Below, one piece after another: positions 8,239-16,005 of a stretch of 64,000 nucleotides of DNA. Made by a program: the position numbers and the translations under genes. The stretch covers positions 4,154,001-4,218,000 of the forward strand of contig NZ_SHKK01000001.1 of assembly GCF_004217135.1 (NCBI RefSeq), read 5' to 3'. The stretch is from Micromonospora violae. GTDB lineage: Bacteria > Actinomycetota > Actinomycetes > Mycobacteriales > Micromonosporaceae. Under the pieces are notes generated by a model that was given only the letters and a program-made list of their open reading frames with translations, was not told the origin of the DNA and made no database searches. The first letter of the stretch is position 1. Each line of letters begins with the position of its first letter.

Positions 8239-9650
8239 GTCCCCTCCCCCGACCCGCCGTTACCGCTGGAGCTCAGCCCGGCCAACTCCAGCAGCAACCC
8301 CTTGACCTCGGTCGCGGCGATCTTGTCGCGGGCCGCGCTCGGGTCCGAGCAGAGCAGCACCGGGGCGTCCGCCGGGTCGTCCGGCAGCCGCCCGTGCGAG
8401 CCGCGTACCGCCCGCGCGCCGGCATCCAGGCCGACGGCGCTCATCAGGTAGCGCATGCCGAGCTTCTTGCGGGCCAGCGCCACCCCGGCGCGTGCCTTCG
8501 CGGCACCCGGGTTGGCCGGGTCGAAGAACAATTCGGCCGGGTCGTACCCGGGCTTGCGGTGAATCTCCACGAGTCGGGCGAAGTCCGGGGCCCGGGCGTC
8601 GTCCAACCAGTAGTAGTACGTGAACCAGGCGTCCGGCTCGGCAACCAGCACCAGCTCACCGGCGCGCGGATGGTCCAGCCCGTGTGCGGCCTTGCCGTCG
8701 GCGTCGAGCACCTCGGCCACCCCGGGCAGGCCGGCGCAGAGCTTCGCCACCGCCGGCACGTCGACCGGATCCTTGACGTAGACGTGCGCGACCTGGTGGT
8801 CGGCGACCGCGAACGCCTTCGACGTCCACGGATCGAGGTACTCCATGCCCGCCTGGGTGTGCACCCGCAGCAGCCCTTCGGCGCGCAGCAGCCGGTTGAC
8901 GTCCACCGGGCGGGACACGTCGCTGATGCCGTACTCCGACAACACCACCACCGTGGCGTCGCGCGCCCGGGCGGCGTCCAGGAGCGGGCCGAGCACCGCG
9001 TCCAGCTCGGCTGCGGCGGCAGCGGCCTGGGCCGACGAGGGCCCGAAGCGTTGCAGGTCGTAGTCGAGGTGCGGGACGTAGACCAGTGTCAGATCGGGCG
9101 ACACGTCGGCGAGGATCTGCTCGGCCGCCTGGCAGATCCACCGCGACGACGGCAGCCCGGCCGTCGGCCCCCAGTAGGTGAAGAGCGGGAAGGTGCCCAG
9201 CCGCCCGGTGAGCGCGTCGTGCAGCTCCGGAGGGTCGGTGTAGCAGTCCGGTTCCTTGCGCCCGTCGGCGTAGTAGACCGGGCGGGGCGTCACCGTCCAG
9301 TTGACGTCCGCGCCCATGGCGTACCACCAGCAGACGTTGGCCACGGTGTAGCCGGGCTCGGCGCGACGGGCGGCCTGCCAGAGCTTGTCCCCGCCGACCA
9401 GCGCGTTGTGCTGCCGCCACAGCAGCACCTCGCCCAACTCCCGGAAATACCACCCGTTGCCGACGATCCCGTGCCCACTCGGCGGTTCGCCGGTGAGGAA
9501 GGTGGACTGCACCGAACAGGTCACCGCGGGCAGCACGGTGCCCAGCTCGGCCCGGAAGCCGCCGTCGGCGACCCCCCGCAGCCGGGGCATGTGCGCCAGT
9601 AACCGGGGCGTCAACCCCACCACGTCGAGGACCACCAGTCGCCGGCTCAT
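8235..9650 (-). CDS. Type I phosphodiesterase/nucleotide pyrophosphatase (alkaline phosphatase superfamily)
   Basis: A 471-residue enzyme of the metal-dependent alkaline phosphatase superfamily. Two-metal-site signatures are present: LDVVGLTPR at the N-terminus, the nucleophile region AVTCSVQSTFLTG (Thr/Ser), YVPHLDYDLQ, VVLSEYGISDV and ADHQVAH. It has no signal peptide, so a cytoplasmic role is likely. It would cleave phosphomonoesters or phosphodiesters; the substrate is unknown. ATGA overlaps tie it to the EboE-like gene upstream and the prenyl diphosphate synthase downstream. A phosphodiesterase of this kind accompanies ebo genes in other bacteria (from memory it corresponds to EboF, which I do not assign firmly). 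A much longer open frame upstream of 9650 is rejected because it runs through the eboE gene. Confidence 0.85.
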   Translation of the reverse strand: MSRRLVVLDVVGLTPRLLAHMPRLRGVADGGFRAELGTVLPAVTCSVQSTFLTGEPPSGHGIVGNGWYFRELGEVLLWRQHNALVGGDKLWQAARRAEPGYTVANVCWWYAMGADVNWTVTPRPVYYADGRKEPDCYTDPPELHDALTGRLGTFPLFTYWGPTAGLPSSRWICQAAEQILADVSPDLTLVYVPHLDYDLQRFGPSSAQAAAAAAELDAVLGPLLDAARARDATVVVLSEYGISDVSRPVDVNRLLRAEGLLRVHTQAGMEYLDPWTSKAFAVADHQVAHVYVKDPVDVPAVAKLCAGLPGVAEVLDADGKAAHGLDHPRAGELVLVAEPDAWFTYYYWLDDARAPDFARLVEIHRKPGYDPAELFFDPANPGAAKARAGVALARKKLGMRYLMSAVGLDAGARAVRGSHGRLPDDPADAPVLLCSDPSAARDKIAATEVKGLLLELAGLSSSGNGGSGEGT

Positions 9651-10846
9651 CGCGTCACCCCCATGCTCACGTTGCGTTCCACGGTCAGACCGAGGCCGAC
9701 CAGTTCGTCTCGGGCGAAGGCCAGCTCCGCGGCGATGCCGGCGGCCAGCTCCGCGTCGGTGCCGGGCCGTCGTGCGGCCGGCAGCACCCCCCAGGTGTAC
9801 GTCTCGACGTCGAGGTGGTCGCAGCCGGCGTTCGGGCCGTCGAAGAGCGCTCTCAGGGCTGCACGGAGGACCGGCAGGGTCGAGCCGAGCGGTTCCTCGG
9901 GTGGGGCGTGCAGGGGCACGTGGTAGTGCACCCGCCACGGGCCGGGCAGCGCCCGCTCCAGCGCCTCGTCCAGGTCGTCGGCCGCGTACGCCGGGTCGGC
10001 CGGGTCGGCCAGCGCGGCGCACCCGGCGCCCCGGGTCTGGTGCAGGAAGCGTGGCTCCACCCAGCGGCGCAGCGCCTCGGCCCCACCCTGCGGGTCGGCG
10101 GCCTCGACGGCGGCGGAGACCTGCACCTTCACCACCGGCAGCCCGGCCGCCCGCAGTCGGTGCAGCGCCTCGGCCGGTTCCTCCCAGGCGCAGGCCAGGT
10201 GGGCCAGGTCGAGACAGACACCCAGCCGTTCGGTGTCCATCCCGGCGAACAGCGCCGCCGCCTGGGCGCTGCTCTCCACCACGCAGCCGGGCTCCGGCTC
10301 GAACGCGATGCGCACCTCGCGGCCGGTGTCGCGCTGCACCGTGGCCAAACCGGCGGCCAGCTCGTCCAGCCGGCGGCGGGCCGCGTCGGCCCGGCCGGTG
10401 TCCCACGGTTGACGCCACGCCAGCGGCAGGGTGGAGATGGAACCCCGGGCGGCGTCGTCGGGCAGCAGGTCGGCGAGCACCCGGGCCAGGTTCAGGGTGT
10501 ACGTCAGGCGCTGCCCGGTGGTCCAGTCCGGGTGGTACACGTCCTGCTTGACCACGGGCGCCTGGAAGGCCGCGTACGGGAAGCCGTTGAGGGTGACCAC
10601 CTCCAGCCCGCGCGCGTCCAGCTCGGCGCGCAACCGGCGGCGCAGCCCGGAGTCGGCGGCCAGTTCGGCGGCGACCGGGGCGGCCAGCCACAGGCCGAGC
10701 CCGAGCACGTCACTGCCGAGCGCCGCGCGGACCGGCACCGCGTAGGTGTCCAGTTGACCGAGAATGCCGGCGAGGTCCTCGGCGGGGTGCACGTTGGTGC
10801 AGTAGCCAAGGTGGACCGTCTCACCGCCGGCATGTCGCAGCCGCAT
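9647..10846 (-). CDS. eboE: Metabolite traffic protein EboE-like (xylose-isomerase-like TIM barrel)
   Basis: A 399-residue TIM-barrel protein. The start HLGYCTNVHPAEDLAGIL is characteristic of EboE. Further signs are the long tract VVTLNGFPYAAFQ, the FEPEPGCVVESS strand and the LGVCLDLAHLACAWEEP strand with metal-type Asp/His. The family resembles sugar isomerases and AP endonuclease 2 but has no proven reaction. In cyanobacteria the ebo genes are needed to move a scytonemin precursor to the periplasm. The start ATG overlaps the stop of eboB (ATGA) and the stop overlaps the phosphodiesterase start, so it sits inside a tightly coupled operon. The name rests on recognition of the family pattern and the neighbourhood, not on a database search. 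Confidence 0.8.
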   Translation of the reverse strand: MRLRHAGGETVHLGYCTNVHPAEDLAGILGQLDTYAVPVRAALGSDVLGLGLWLAAPVAAELAADSGLRRRLRAELDARGLEVVTLNGFPYAAFQAPVVKQDVYHPDWTTGQRLTYTLNLARVLADLLPDDAARGSISTLPLAWRQPWDTGRADAARRRLDELAAGLATVQRDTGREVRIAFEPEPGCVVESSAQAAALFAGMDTERLGVCLDLAHLACAWEEPAEALHRLRAAGLPVVKVQVSAAVEAADPQGGAEALRRWVEPRFLHQTRGAGCAALADPADPAYAADDLDEALERALPGPWRVHYHVPLHAPPEEPLGSTLPVLRAALRALFDGPNAGCDHLDVETYTWGVLPAARRPGTDAELAAGIAAELAFARDELVGLGLTVERNVSMGVTR

Positions 10847-11703
10847 CAGCTACCGCCGCGCAGGATCGAGTTGCCGGTCTGCGGGTCCACGGCGACGGCC
10901 TCGTCCAGTTCGCTGAGGTCGAGCCGCCCCGACTGCCCGTAGAACTCCACCGGGTTGCGCCACAGCACCTTGTCGACGTCGTCGTCGCTGAAGCCGGCCA
11001 GCAGCATCGCCTCTGCGGTGGCCCGGGTCAGCAGCGGGTCGGAGCGTCCCCAGTCGGCTGCCGAGTTGACCAGCATCCGTTCCGTGCCGTACTCCCGCAG
11101 CAGCTGCACCATCCGCTGCGGGGTCATCTTGGTGTCCGGGTAGATGGAGAAGCCCAACCAGCAGCCGCTGTCGCGGACCAGCTTGACGGTCACCTCGTTG
11201 AGGTGGTCGACCACCACCCGACCCGCGTCGATGCCGGATTCGGCGACCACGGCGAGGGTGCGCTCGCAGCCGCGCGCCTTGTCCCGGTGCGGGGTGTGCA
11301 CCAGCGCCGGCAGGTCGTACGCCACCGCGAGGGCGAGCTGCGCCGCGAACGCCTCGTCCTCCTCGGGCGTCATCGAGTCGTACCCGATCTCGCCGACCGC
11401 GACCACCGCGTCCTTGTCCAGGTAACGGGGCAGCAGGTCGAGGACCGGACGGCAGCGCGGGTCGTTGGCCTCCTTGGGGTTCAGCGCGACGGTGGCGAAG
11501 TGGCGCACCCCGAACTGCCCGGCCCGGAACGGCTCCCAACCGATCAGCGAGTCGAAGTAGTCGGTGAACGAGGCCGCGCTGGTCCGCGGTTGCCCCAGCC
11601 AGAACGCCGGTTCCACCACCGCGCGTACGCCGGCGGCGGCCATCCGTTCGTAGTCGTCGGTGGTGCGTGAGGTCATGTGGATGTGGGGGTCGAAGATGCG
11701 CAT
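10846..11703 (-). CDS. eboB: TatD-family metal-dependent hydrolase, EboB-like
   Basis: A 285-residue amidohydrolase-superfamily protein. The N-terminal metal motif is FDPHIHMTSRT (His-x-His), followed by VAVGEIGYDSMTPEEDEAF with the metal Glu, LVHTPHRDKARG and VVVDHLNEVT with further His ligands, and a late NSAADWGRSDPL Asp. The architecture is that of TatD nucleases and related lactonases or esterases, and the residues needed for a two-metal site look intact. It begins directly after the eboA stop (ATG at 11703, stop TGA at 11704-11706, no spacing) and ends in an ATGA overlap with eboE. In ebo clusters the TatD-like member is called EboB; its substrate is unknown. Confidence 0.82.
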   Translation of the reverse strand: MRIFDPHIHMTSRTTDDYERMAAAGVRAVVEPAFWLGQPRTSAASFTDYFDSLIGWEPFRAGQFGVRHFATVALNPKEANDPRCRPVLDLLPRYLDKDAVVAVGEIGYDSMTPEEDEAFAAQLALAVAYDLPALVHTPHRDKARGCERTLAVVAESGIDAGRVVVDHLNEVTVKLVRDSGCWLGFSIYPDTKMTPQRMVQLLREYGTERMLVNSAADWGRSDPLLTRATAEAMLLAGFSDDDVDKVLWRNPVEFYGQSGRLDLSELDEAVAVDPQTGNSILRGGS

Positions 11704-12312
11704 TCACGCCTCCCGGGGCGATGCGGCGGTGAGCCGGTGGAGCAGGTCGGTGGCGTCGGCGGGCAGGTCCCGGCCGGCGGCGTGTCGTTCGGCGGCCAGC
11801 GCGGCCAGCATGGCGGCCAGTTCGCCGTCGGCCCGGGTGTCCAGGTCGGCCACGACGGCCAGGGGGACCCCGCTGAACACGCACTTGAGCACCGCCTGCC
11901 GCCAGGCGGCCGGGTCGAGGTGCCGGGCGTAGGGGCCGAGCGCGGCGGCGACCAGTCGGGTGTCGTTGGTCCGGATCGCGTCGTGCAGCAACGGCACCCC
12001 GTCGGCGCCGATCGGCAGCAACGGCAGGGCGCGCAGCACGGCTCGTCGTTCGGCCGCGTCACCGTGCTGGTAGAGGCGCTCGGCGTACTCCGCGTGGTCG
12101 CCGGGCAGGCTGGTGAGCAGCAGCACCCGGGCCGCGTCGTCGGCGGTCCAGCCGGGGGCCTCGGGGAGCGCGGCCCGACCGCAGCGTCGGCCGACGGCGG
12201 GGAAGAGCCGGGTGATCGCGGTGGGCTCGGCGGCGACCCGCCGCAGCGCCGTGTCCAGCCAGTCGGGATCGGGTACGCCTCCCAGCGCGGCCCGTAGTGA
12301 ATCCGGTGTCAT
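11704..12312 (-). CDS. eboA: EboA-domain protein
   Basis: A 202-residue, all-helical-looking soluble protein without catalytic motifs. The segments AITRLFPAVGRRCGR, ARVLLLTSL, LPIGADGVPLLHDAIRTND, LKCVFSGVPLAVVADLDTR and a closing LAAERHAAGRDL follow the EboA pattern as I know it, where a HEAT-like scaffold is plausible. Start choice: ATG at 12312 with GGGAGGAGA just upstream. The spacer to the upstream gene (12313-12367) contains one arm of an 18-bp inverted repeat. This is the only junction in the operon that is not overlapping or abutting, so a secondary promoter or processing point here is possible. Confidence 0.75.
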   Translation of the reverse strand: MTPDSLRAALGGVPDPDWLDTALRRVAAEPTAITRLFPAVGRRCGRAALPEAPGWTADDAARVLLLTSLPGDHAEYAERLYQHGDAAERRAVLRALPLLPIGADGVPLLHDAIRTNDTRLVAAALGPYARHLDPAAWRQAVLKCVFSGVPLAVVADLDTRADGELAAMLAALAAERHAAGRDLPADATDLLHRLTAASPREA

Positions 12313-12350
12313 CCCGTCTCCTCCCTCTTGCTGCTCCAGGCGCGCCCCGC

Positions 12351-12488
12351 CACCCTTTGCTCTGCACCTATATATGCGCCGGGGCCTCTGTCGCGGGTGT
12401 CGCAACGGCGGGCGTCGCCTCGGCGGGTCTCGCCTCGGCGGGCGTCGCCTCGGCAGGTGTCGCCTCGGCGGGTGCAGAGCAAAGGGTG
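12351..12488. repeat. 18-bp inverted repeat bracketing a 15-bp tandem-repeat tract
   Basis: Arms 12351-12368 and 12471-12488 (CACCCTTTGCTCTGCACC and its reverse complement) are perfect. Between them lies a degenerate tandem array of a 15-bp unit of the form GCCTCGGCGGGCGTC, encoding Thr-Pro-Ala-Glu-Ala repeats. The left arm overlaps the stop codon of the upstream isomerase gene and the right arm lies within its coding region, so the structure forms the gene's 3' end. Confidence 0.85.
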
Positions 12489-13387
12489 TTGGCAGGGTGG
12501 TCATTGGTGGCCGTCGCTGCGGCGGCACGCAGGAACTCGATCGACCGCGCGGCCACAGCGGGCGCGGCGTGCGAGTCGCGGGGCAGCTCGACGGCGACCA
12601 GGCCGCGGTAACCGGCGTCGCGCAGCGCGGCCAGCACCGGAGGGAAGTCGATCTCGCCGACGCCGAACTCCAGGTGCTCGTGCACGCCCCGGCGCATGTC
12701 GTCGATCTGCACGTTGACCAGGTGGTCGGCCACCTCGGCCACGCACTGCGGCACCGGCCAGGGCTCCAGGCACCGGCAGTGGCCGATGTCGAGGGTGATA
12801 CCGAAGCGGGCCGGGTTGTCGAGCGCCGCGTGCAGTCGACGCCAGTCCGCGATGTCCTGCACCAGCATGCCCGGCTCCGGCTCGAAGCCCAGGGTGACAC
12901 CGGCGTTGTCGGCCGCGTCGACCACGGTGGCGCAGCCGGCCACCAGCCGGTCCCAGGCGCACTGCGGTGACACCGCCTCGGGTCGGACGCCGGCCCAGAA
13001 CGACACGGCTTCCGCGCCCAGGTCGGCGCCGATCCGCACGGCCCGGCGCAGGAACTCGACCCGCCGGGTCGGGTCGTCGTGCAGCAACGTCGGTGCGTGC
13101 TTCTGCCACGGGTCGAGCAGGTAGCGGGCCCCGGTCTCGATGACCACCGACAGCCCCAGTGACTCCAACCGTCGACCGACCGCGGCGACCCGGCGGGTGA
13201 GCCCGGGCGCGAACGGATCCAGGTGGTCGTGGTCCAGGGTGAGCGCCACCCCGTCGTAGCCCAGATCGGCGATGACGGCGAGCGCGTCGTCGAGACGGTG
13301 GTTGGCGAAGCCGTTGGTGCCGTACCCGAGGCGCAGCGTCGTGGCGTCGGCGACCGGCGCGCCGGACCGGGGCTCGGGCACGCTCAT
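12368..13387 (-). CDS. Sugar phosphate isomerase/epimerase of the ebo-like operon, repeat-tailed
   Basis: A 339-residue xylose-isomerase-like TIM-barrel protein, the second of its fold in the operon. Signs are LRLGYGTNGFANHRLDDAL, GYDGVALTLDHDHLDPF, LGFEPEPGMLVQDIAD, FGITLDIGHCRCLEPWP (Asp-x-x-His) and LVAVELPRDSHAAP. The catalytic fold ends near residue 295. The last ~35 residues are a low-complexity tail of Ala-Thr-Pro-Ala-Glu units encoded by 15-bp DNA repeats, so the tail is probably a late addition caused by repeat expansion or an element insertion. It overlaps the UbiA gene by ATGA at its start. Its substrate is not predictable; a cyclitol or sugar phosphate made by the neighbouring cyclase is a reasonable guess. 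Confidence 0.82.
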   Translation of the reverse strand: MSVPEPRSGAPVADATTLRLGYGTNGFANHRLDDALAVIADLGYDGVALTLDHDHLDPFAPGLTRRVAAVGRRLESLGLSVVIETGARYLLDPWQKHAPTLLHDDPTRRVEFLRRAVRIGADLGAEAVSFWAGVRPEAVSPQCAWDRLVAGCATVVDAADNAGVTLGFEPEPGMLVQDIADWRRLHAALDNPARFGITLDIGHCRCLEPWPVPQCVAEVADHLVNVQIDDMRRGVHEHLEFGVGEIDFPPVLAALRDAGYRGLVAVELPRDSHAAPAVAARSIEFLRAAAATATNDHPANTLCSAPAEATPAEATPAEARPAEATPAVATPATEAPAHI

Positions 13388-14343
13388 GTCGGGGAGACCT
13401 TCCGGGCCAGCCGTCGACCCAGCGGTGCGGCCGCCGCGACGGCCACCCCGAGCAGGCCGGCCCCACCCCGCGCGGTCAGCGCACCCTGTAGGGCGGGCAG
13501 GCCGGTGATCCCGGCGCCGACAGCGGCGCGGACCCGCCCTGCCGACGGATCGCGGACCACCTCGACCTGGGCCGCGCCGTAGCGGGCCGCGTACCAGCCG
13601 GCCAACACGGCGGGCAGCACGGCCGCGATCCTGGCCGACCGGGTACGACCGGCGCGCACACCGGCCCCGTCGACCGCCGCAGCCGGGTCGGCGGGGCCGG
13701 TGTGGTGCACCGTCCGGTCGGCCGCGCGTCGGGCCCTCGGAACGGCGACGGCGGCACTGGCCGCGACCGCCGCGGTGCCGGCGAGGGTGCGCATCGGCAG
13801 GCTGGCGTCCGCGCCGGTGACCTCCCGGCGGGACAAGGCGGTGACCGTCCAGGTGTGCGCGGCGACGGTCGCCGCCGCCGGCAACGCCCGGGTCAGCCGG
13901 CCGCCGGACGCGCCGAGCAGCACGTCCAGCCCGCGGCAGGCGGCCATCACGGCCGGGCCGGCGGCGGTGTTCTTGGCCAGCAGGTCGTACCCCCAGATGG
14001 TGGCGGCCAACGGCACGGCGAGCGCGGCGGCGCGGCGACCGCCCACGGCGGCGGCCAGGCCCACGCCGGCGGCCGTGAGGCCCGCCGCGAGACCGACCGC
14101 GGCGGCCGGGGTGACCCGCCCGCTCGGGATCGGCCGCTCGGGCCGTTCCTCGGCGTCCAGGTGCCGGTCGGACCAGTCGTTGGCGGCCATGCCGGCCCAG
14201 TAGAGCAGCACCGACGCGCCGGCCAGGGCAGGGGTACGCGGGCTCAACGCGCCGGCCGCCGCGGCCCCGGCGATCACGTCACCGGGTACCGAGAGCGCGG
14301 CCGGCGCCCGAACCAGCTCGGCGAGGTCAGCCAGCGTGGCCAT
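13384..14343 (-). CDS. eboC: UbiA-family prenyltransferase, EboC-like
   Basis: An integral membrane prenyltransferase of about 319 residues. The first aspartate-rich motif is NDWSDRHLDAEERPERPIP (about residue 55), the prenyl-diphosphate/Mg site of the UbiA superfamily. Later comes YDLLAKN, a degenerate second motif with fewer acidic residues than usual. Many Ala/Gly/Leu-rich membrane segments follow. UbiA proteins attach a prenyl chain to an aromatic or other acceptor within the membrane; EboC is a member. The gene overlaps the cyclase gene by 17 nt. I use ATG 14343; a GTG two codons earlier (14349) is possible, and neither has a clear ribosome site, consistent with coupling. The acceptor may be the product of the cyclase or isomerases, which is inference. 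Confidence 0.82.
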   Translation of the reverse strand: MATLADLAELVRAPAALSVPGDVIAGAAAAGALSPRTPALAGASVLLYWAGMAANDWSDRHLDAEERPERPIPSGRVTPAAAVGLAAGLTAAGVGLAAAVGGRRAAALAVPLAATIWGYDLLAKNTAAGPAVMAACRGLDVLLGASGGRLTRALPAAATVAAHTWTVTALSRREVTGADASLPMRTLAGTAAVAASAAVAVPRARRAADRTVHHTGPADPAAAVDGAGVRAGRTRSARIAAVLPAVLAGWYAARYGAAQVEVVRDPSAGRVRAAVGAGITGLPALQGALTARGGAGLLGVAVAAAAPLGRRLARKVSPT

Positions 14344-15493
14344 GGGCACCGTCCGCGCCGTCGTGCAGCTGCCGGGCGAAGGTGGTCAGCCGGGCCCACT
14401 GCTCGCCCAGCGAATGGGTGGGCGAGCCCAGCGGGTCCTTGAAGAAGAAGCCCAGGTCGACCAGCGGCCCCACCTGCCCGGCGGCGTGCGCGGCGGCGGT
14501 GAGTCGGGCCAGGTCGAGCACCAGCGGAGCGGCCAGCGCGGAGTCGCAGCCGTGCCAGGTGAACTCCATCCGCATGCCGGTGCCGAGGAAACCGCTGAAG
14601 GTGATCAGATCCCAGGCGGTCTTGAAGTCGCCCAGCTCCTCGACGTACTCGATGCGGGTGCCGCCCTGCGGGACGTAGCCCAGCGTCTCGCCGAGCACCC
14701 GCTGTTTGCTCTGCACCTTCGCCGCGTTTGCGGCCGGGTCGGCGAGGGTGGCGCCGTCGCCACCACCGAGCAGGTTCACCCCGGACCAGGAGCCCACGGC
14801 CAGGTTGCGCATCGCGAACATCGGCGCGAGCACCGACTTGACCAGGGTCTCCCCCGTCTTGCCGTCGTGCCCGGCGTACGGCAGTCGGGCCTCCTCGGCC
14901 AGCGCGGCCAGCGCCGGCAGCCGCAGCCCGGTGGACGGGGTGAAGTCGATGTACGGGCAGCCGGCGAGCACCGCCGCGTACGCGTAGAGGGAGCTGACCG
15001 GCAGCACCTCGTCCGGCCCGTCGAGGGCAGCGCGCAGCGCCGCCGGATCGGCGTGCCCGGGGTGCGGTTGCGGGGCCGGCTCGGTGGCGGAGACGTTGAC
15101 CACCACGACCCGGTCCAGTTCGTGCCGCTCGCGGAAGTCGGTGAGATCGCGGACCACGGCGGCGGCCCGGTCGGCCTGGGTGCCGTCGGCCGGTGCGGTG
15201 CGCAGTTCCTGCTCGACCACGCCCAGCTCGTCGCGGAGCGCGGCGACCAGCCGCCAGGGGACGACACCGGCGTCTGCGAGGGCCTCGGCGCGCTTGCACA
15301 GCGGGGTGGTGGCCAGGTCGTGTCCGCCGAAGACCAGATCGGCGAAGCCCGGCAGGGCCGGGCCGCGCAGTTCGGGAAGTTCGGTGACGCAGCCGGTGGG
15401 CCCGGCCAGGCCGGCTCGCAGCGCGAGCCCTCCGACGATGCTGGTGGTCGCGACGGAACCGCGCGCTCCTACCAGCCAGACACCTGTTCGCAT
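14327..15493 (-). CDS. myo-Inositol-1-phosphate synthase-like sugar phosphate carbocyclase
   Basis: A 388-residue protein of the myo-inositol phosphate synthase (MIPS) family, which converts glucose 6-phosphate to an inositol phosphate with bound NAD. Seen: a Rossmann start WLVGARGSVATTSIVGG, VVNVSATEP, the core KTGETLVKSVLAPMF, NLLGGGDGATLADPA and SKQRVLGETLGY. The product could be another cyclitol. It is the first gene of the operon, with GGGAAGGAG before the ATG at 15493, and an AT-rich promoter region 40-65 bp upstream. Its presence at the head of an ebo-like operon is notable because ebo clusters elsewhere carry a 3-dehydroquinate-synthase-like cyclase (EboD). This one may fill the same slot, or may supply inositol for general metabolism. 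Confidence 0.85.
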   Translation of the reverse strand: MRTGVWLVGARGSVATTSIVGGLALRAGLAGPTGCVTELPELRGPALPGFADLVFGGHDLATTPLCKRAEALADAGVVPWRLVAALRDELGVVEQELRTAPADGTQADRAAAVVRDLTDFRERHELDRVVVVNVSATEPAPQPHPGHADPAALRAALDGPDEVLPVSSLYAYAAVLAGCPYIDFTPSTGLRLPALAALAEEARLPYAGHDGKTGETLVKSVLAPMFAMRNLAVGSWSGVNLLGGGDGATLADPAANAAKVQSKQRVLGETLGYVPQGGTRIEYVEELGDFKTAWDLITFSGFLGTGMRMEFTWHGCDSALAAPLVLDLARLTAAAHAAGQVGPLVDLGFFFKDPLGSPTHSLGEQWARLTTFARQLHDGADGAHGHAG

Positions 15494-15532
15494 GGTGCTC
15501 CTTCCCCGTTCACGAGGAACCGTCGGTACCGC

Positions 15533-15556
15533 TAAATATAGGAATATCAGAATATG
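15533..15556 (-). promoter_or_regulatory. AT-rich promoter/operator with three AATAT repeats at 8-bp period
   Basis: AATAT occurs at 15535, 15543 and 15551 in an otherwise GC-rich sequence, 40-60 bp upstream of the first gene of the ebo-like operon. On the minus strand, TATATT and GATATT offer possible -10 boxes. The exact 8-bp spacing is shorter than one helical turn; it could be an operator or only an AT-rich promoter core. Confidence 0.5.
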
Positions 15557-15977
15557 TTTCGGAAAGATACGCCCCGGATGGATGGGCCCCGTCCGCCCGA
15601 CCCGCACTGGAACAGCACCGGCTTCCGACGTCGGCGTCGGCGGCGACGACGCCGGACCGGATCCCGGCAGGTGCGAGCAGACGGGGCTGGTAGGCAGGGT
15701 CGGGTCGGCGTCTCGACCCTGCCTCCCCCGCATCCGGCCGGTCGGGGCGTTGGCATGCCCCGACCGGTGTCATCAAATCCTCTGGATCGTCACCGATGGT
15801 GGCGGTCCTCCGGTGCGGCCGGGGAATCCCGGTCCGGTCGCACCGGACGACCGTCCTGCTCGTGCGCCACCGGGCCCTACGGCCCGGCTGCACGCTCCCC
15901 GACGCCGACCTCTGTCCCGGCCACGGGGCGCAATCCGTGGCTGGTTCCTCGCCGGTCGGCGTCGGAAAGCTGGTCGG

Positions 15978-16005
15978 GCGATGGCGGTGCGAGCACCGCC
16001 ATCGC
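15978..16005 (-). terminator. Terminator of the sugar-transport operon
   Basis: A 13-bp perfect stem (GCGATGGCGGTGC and its complement) with a two-base loop lies 13 bp beyond the oxidoreductase stop codon. It has no U-tract. Confidence 0.75.

Noticed and set aside
9651..10691. Upstream extension of the phosphodiesterase frame
   Set aside because: It overlaps the eboE gene completely in another frame and has no family similarity; the ATGA overlap at 9647-9650 marks the real start.
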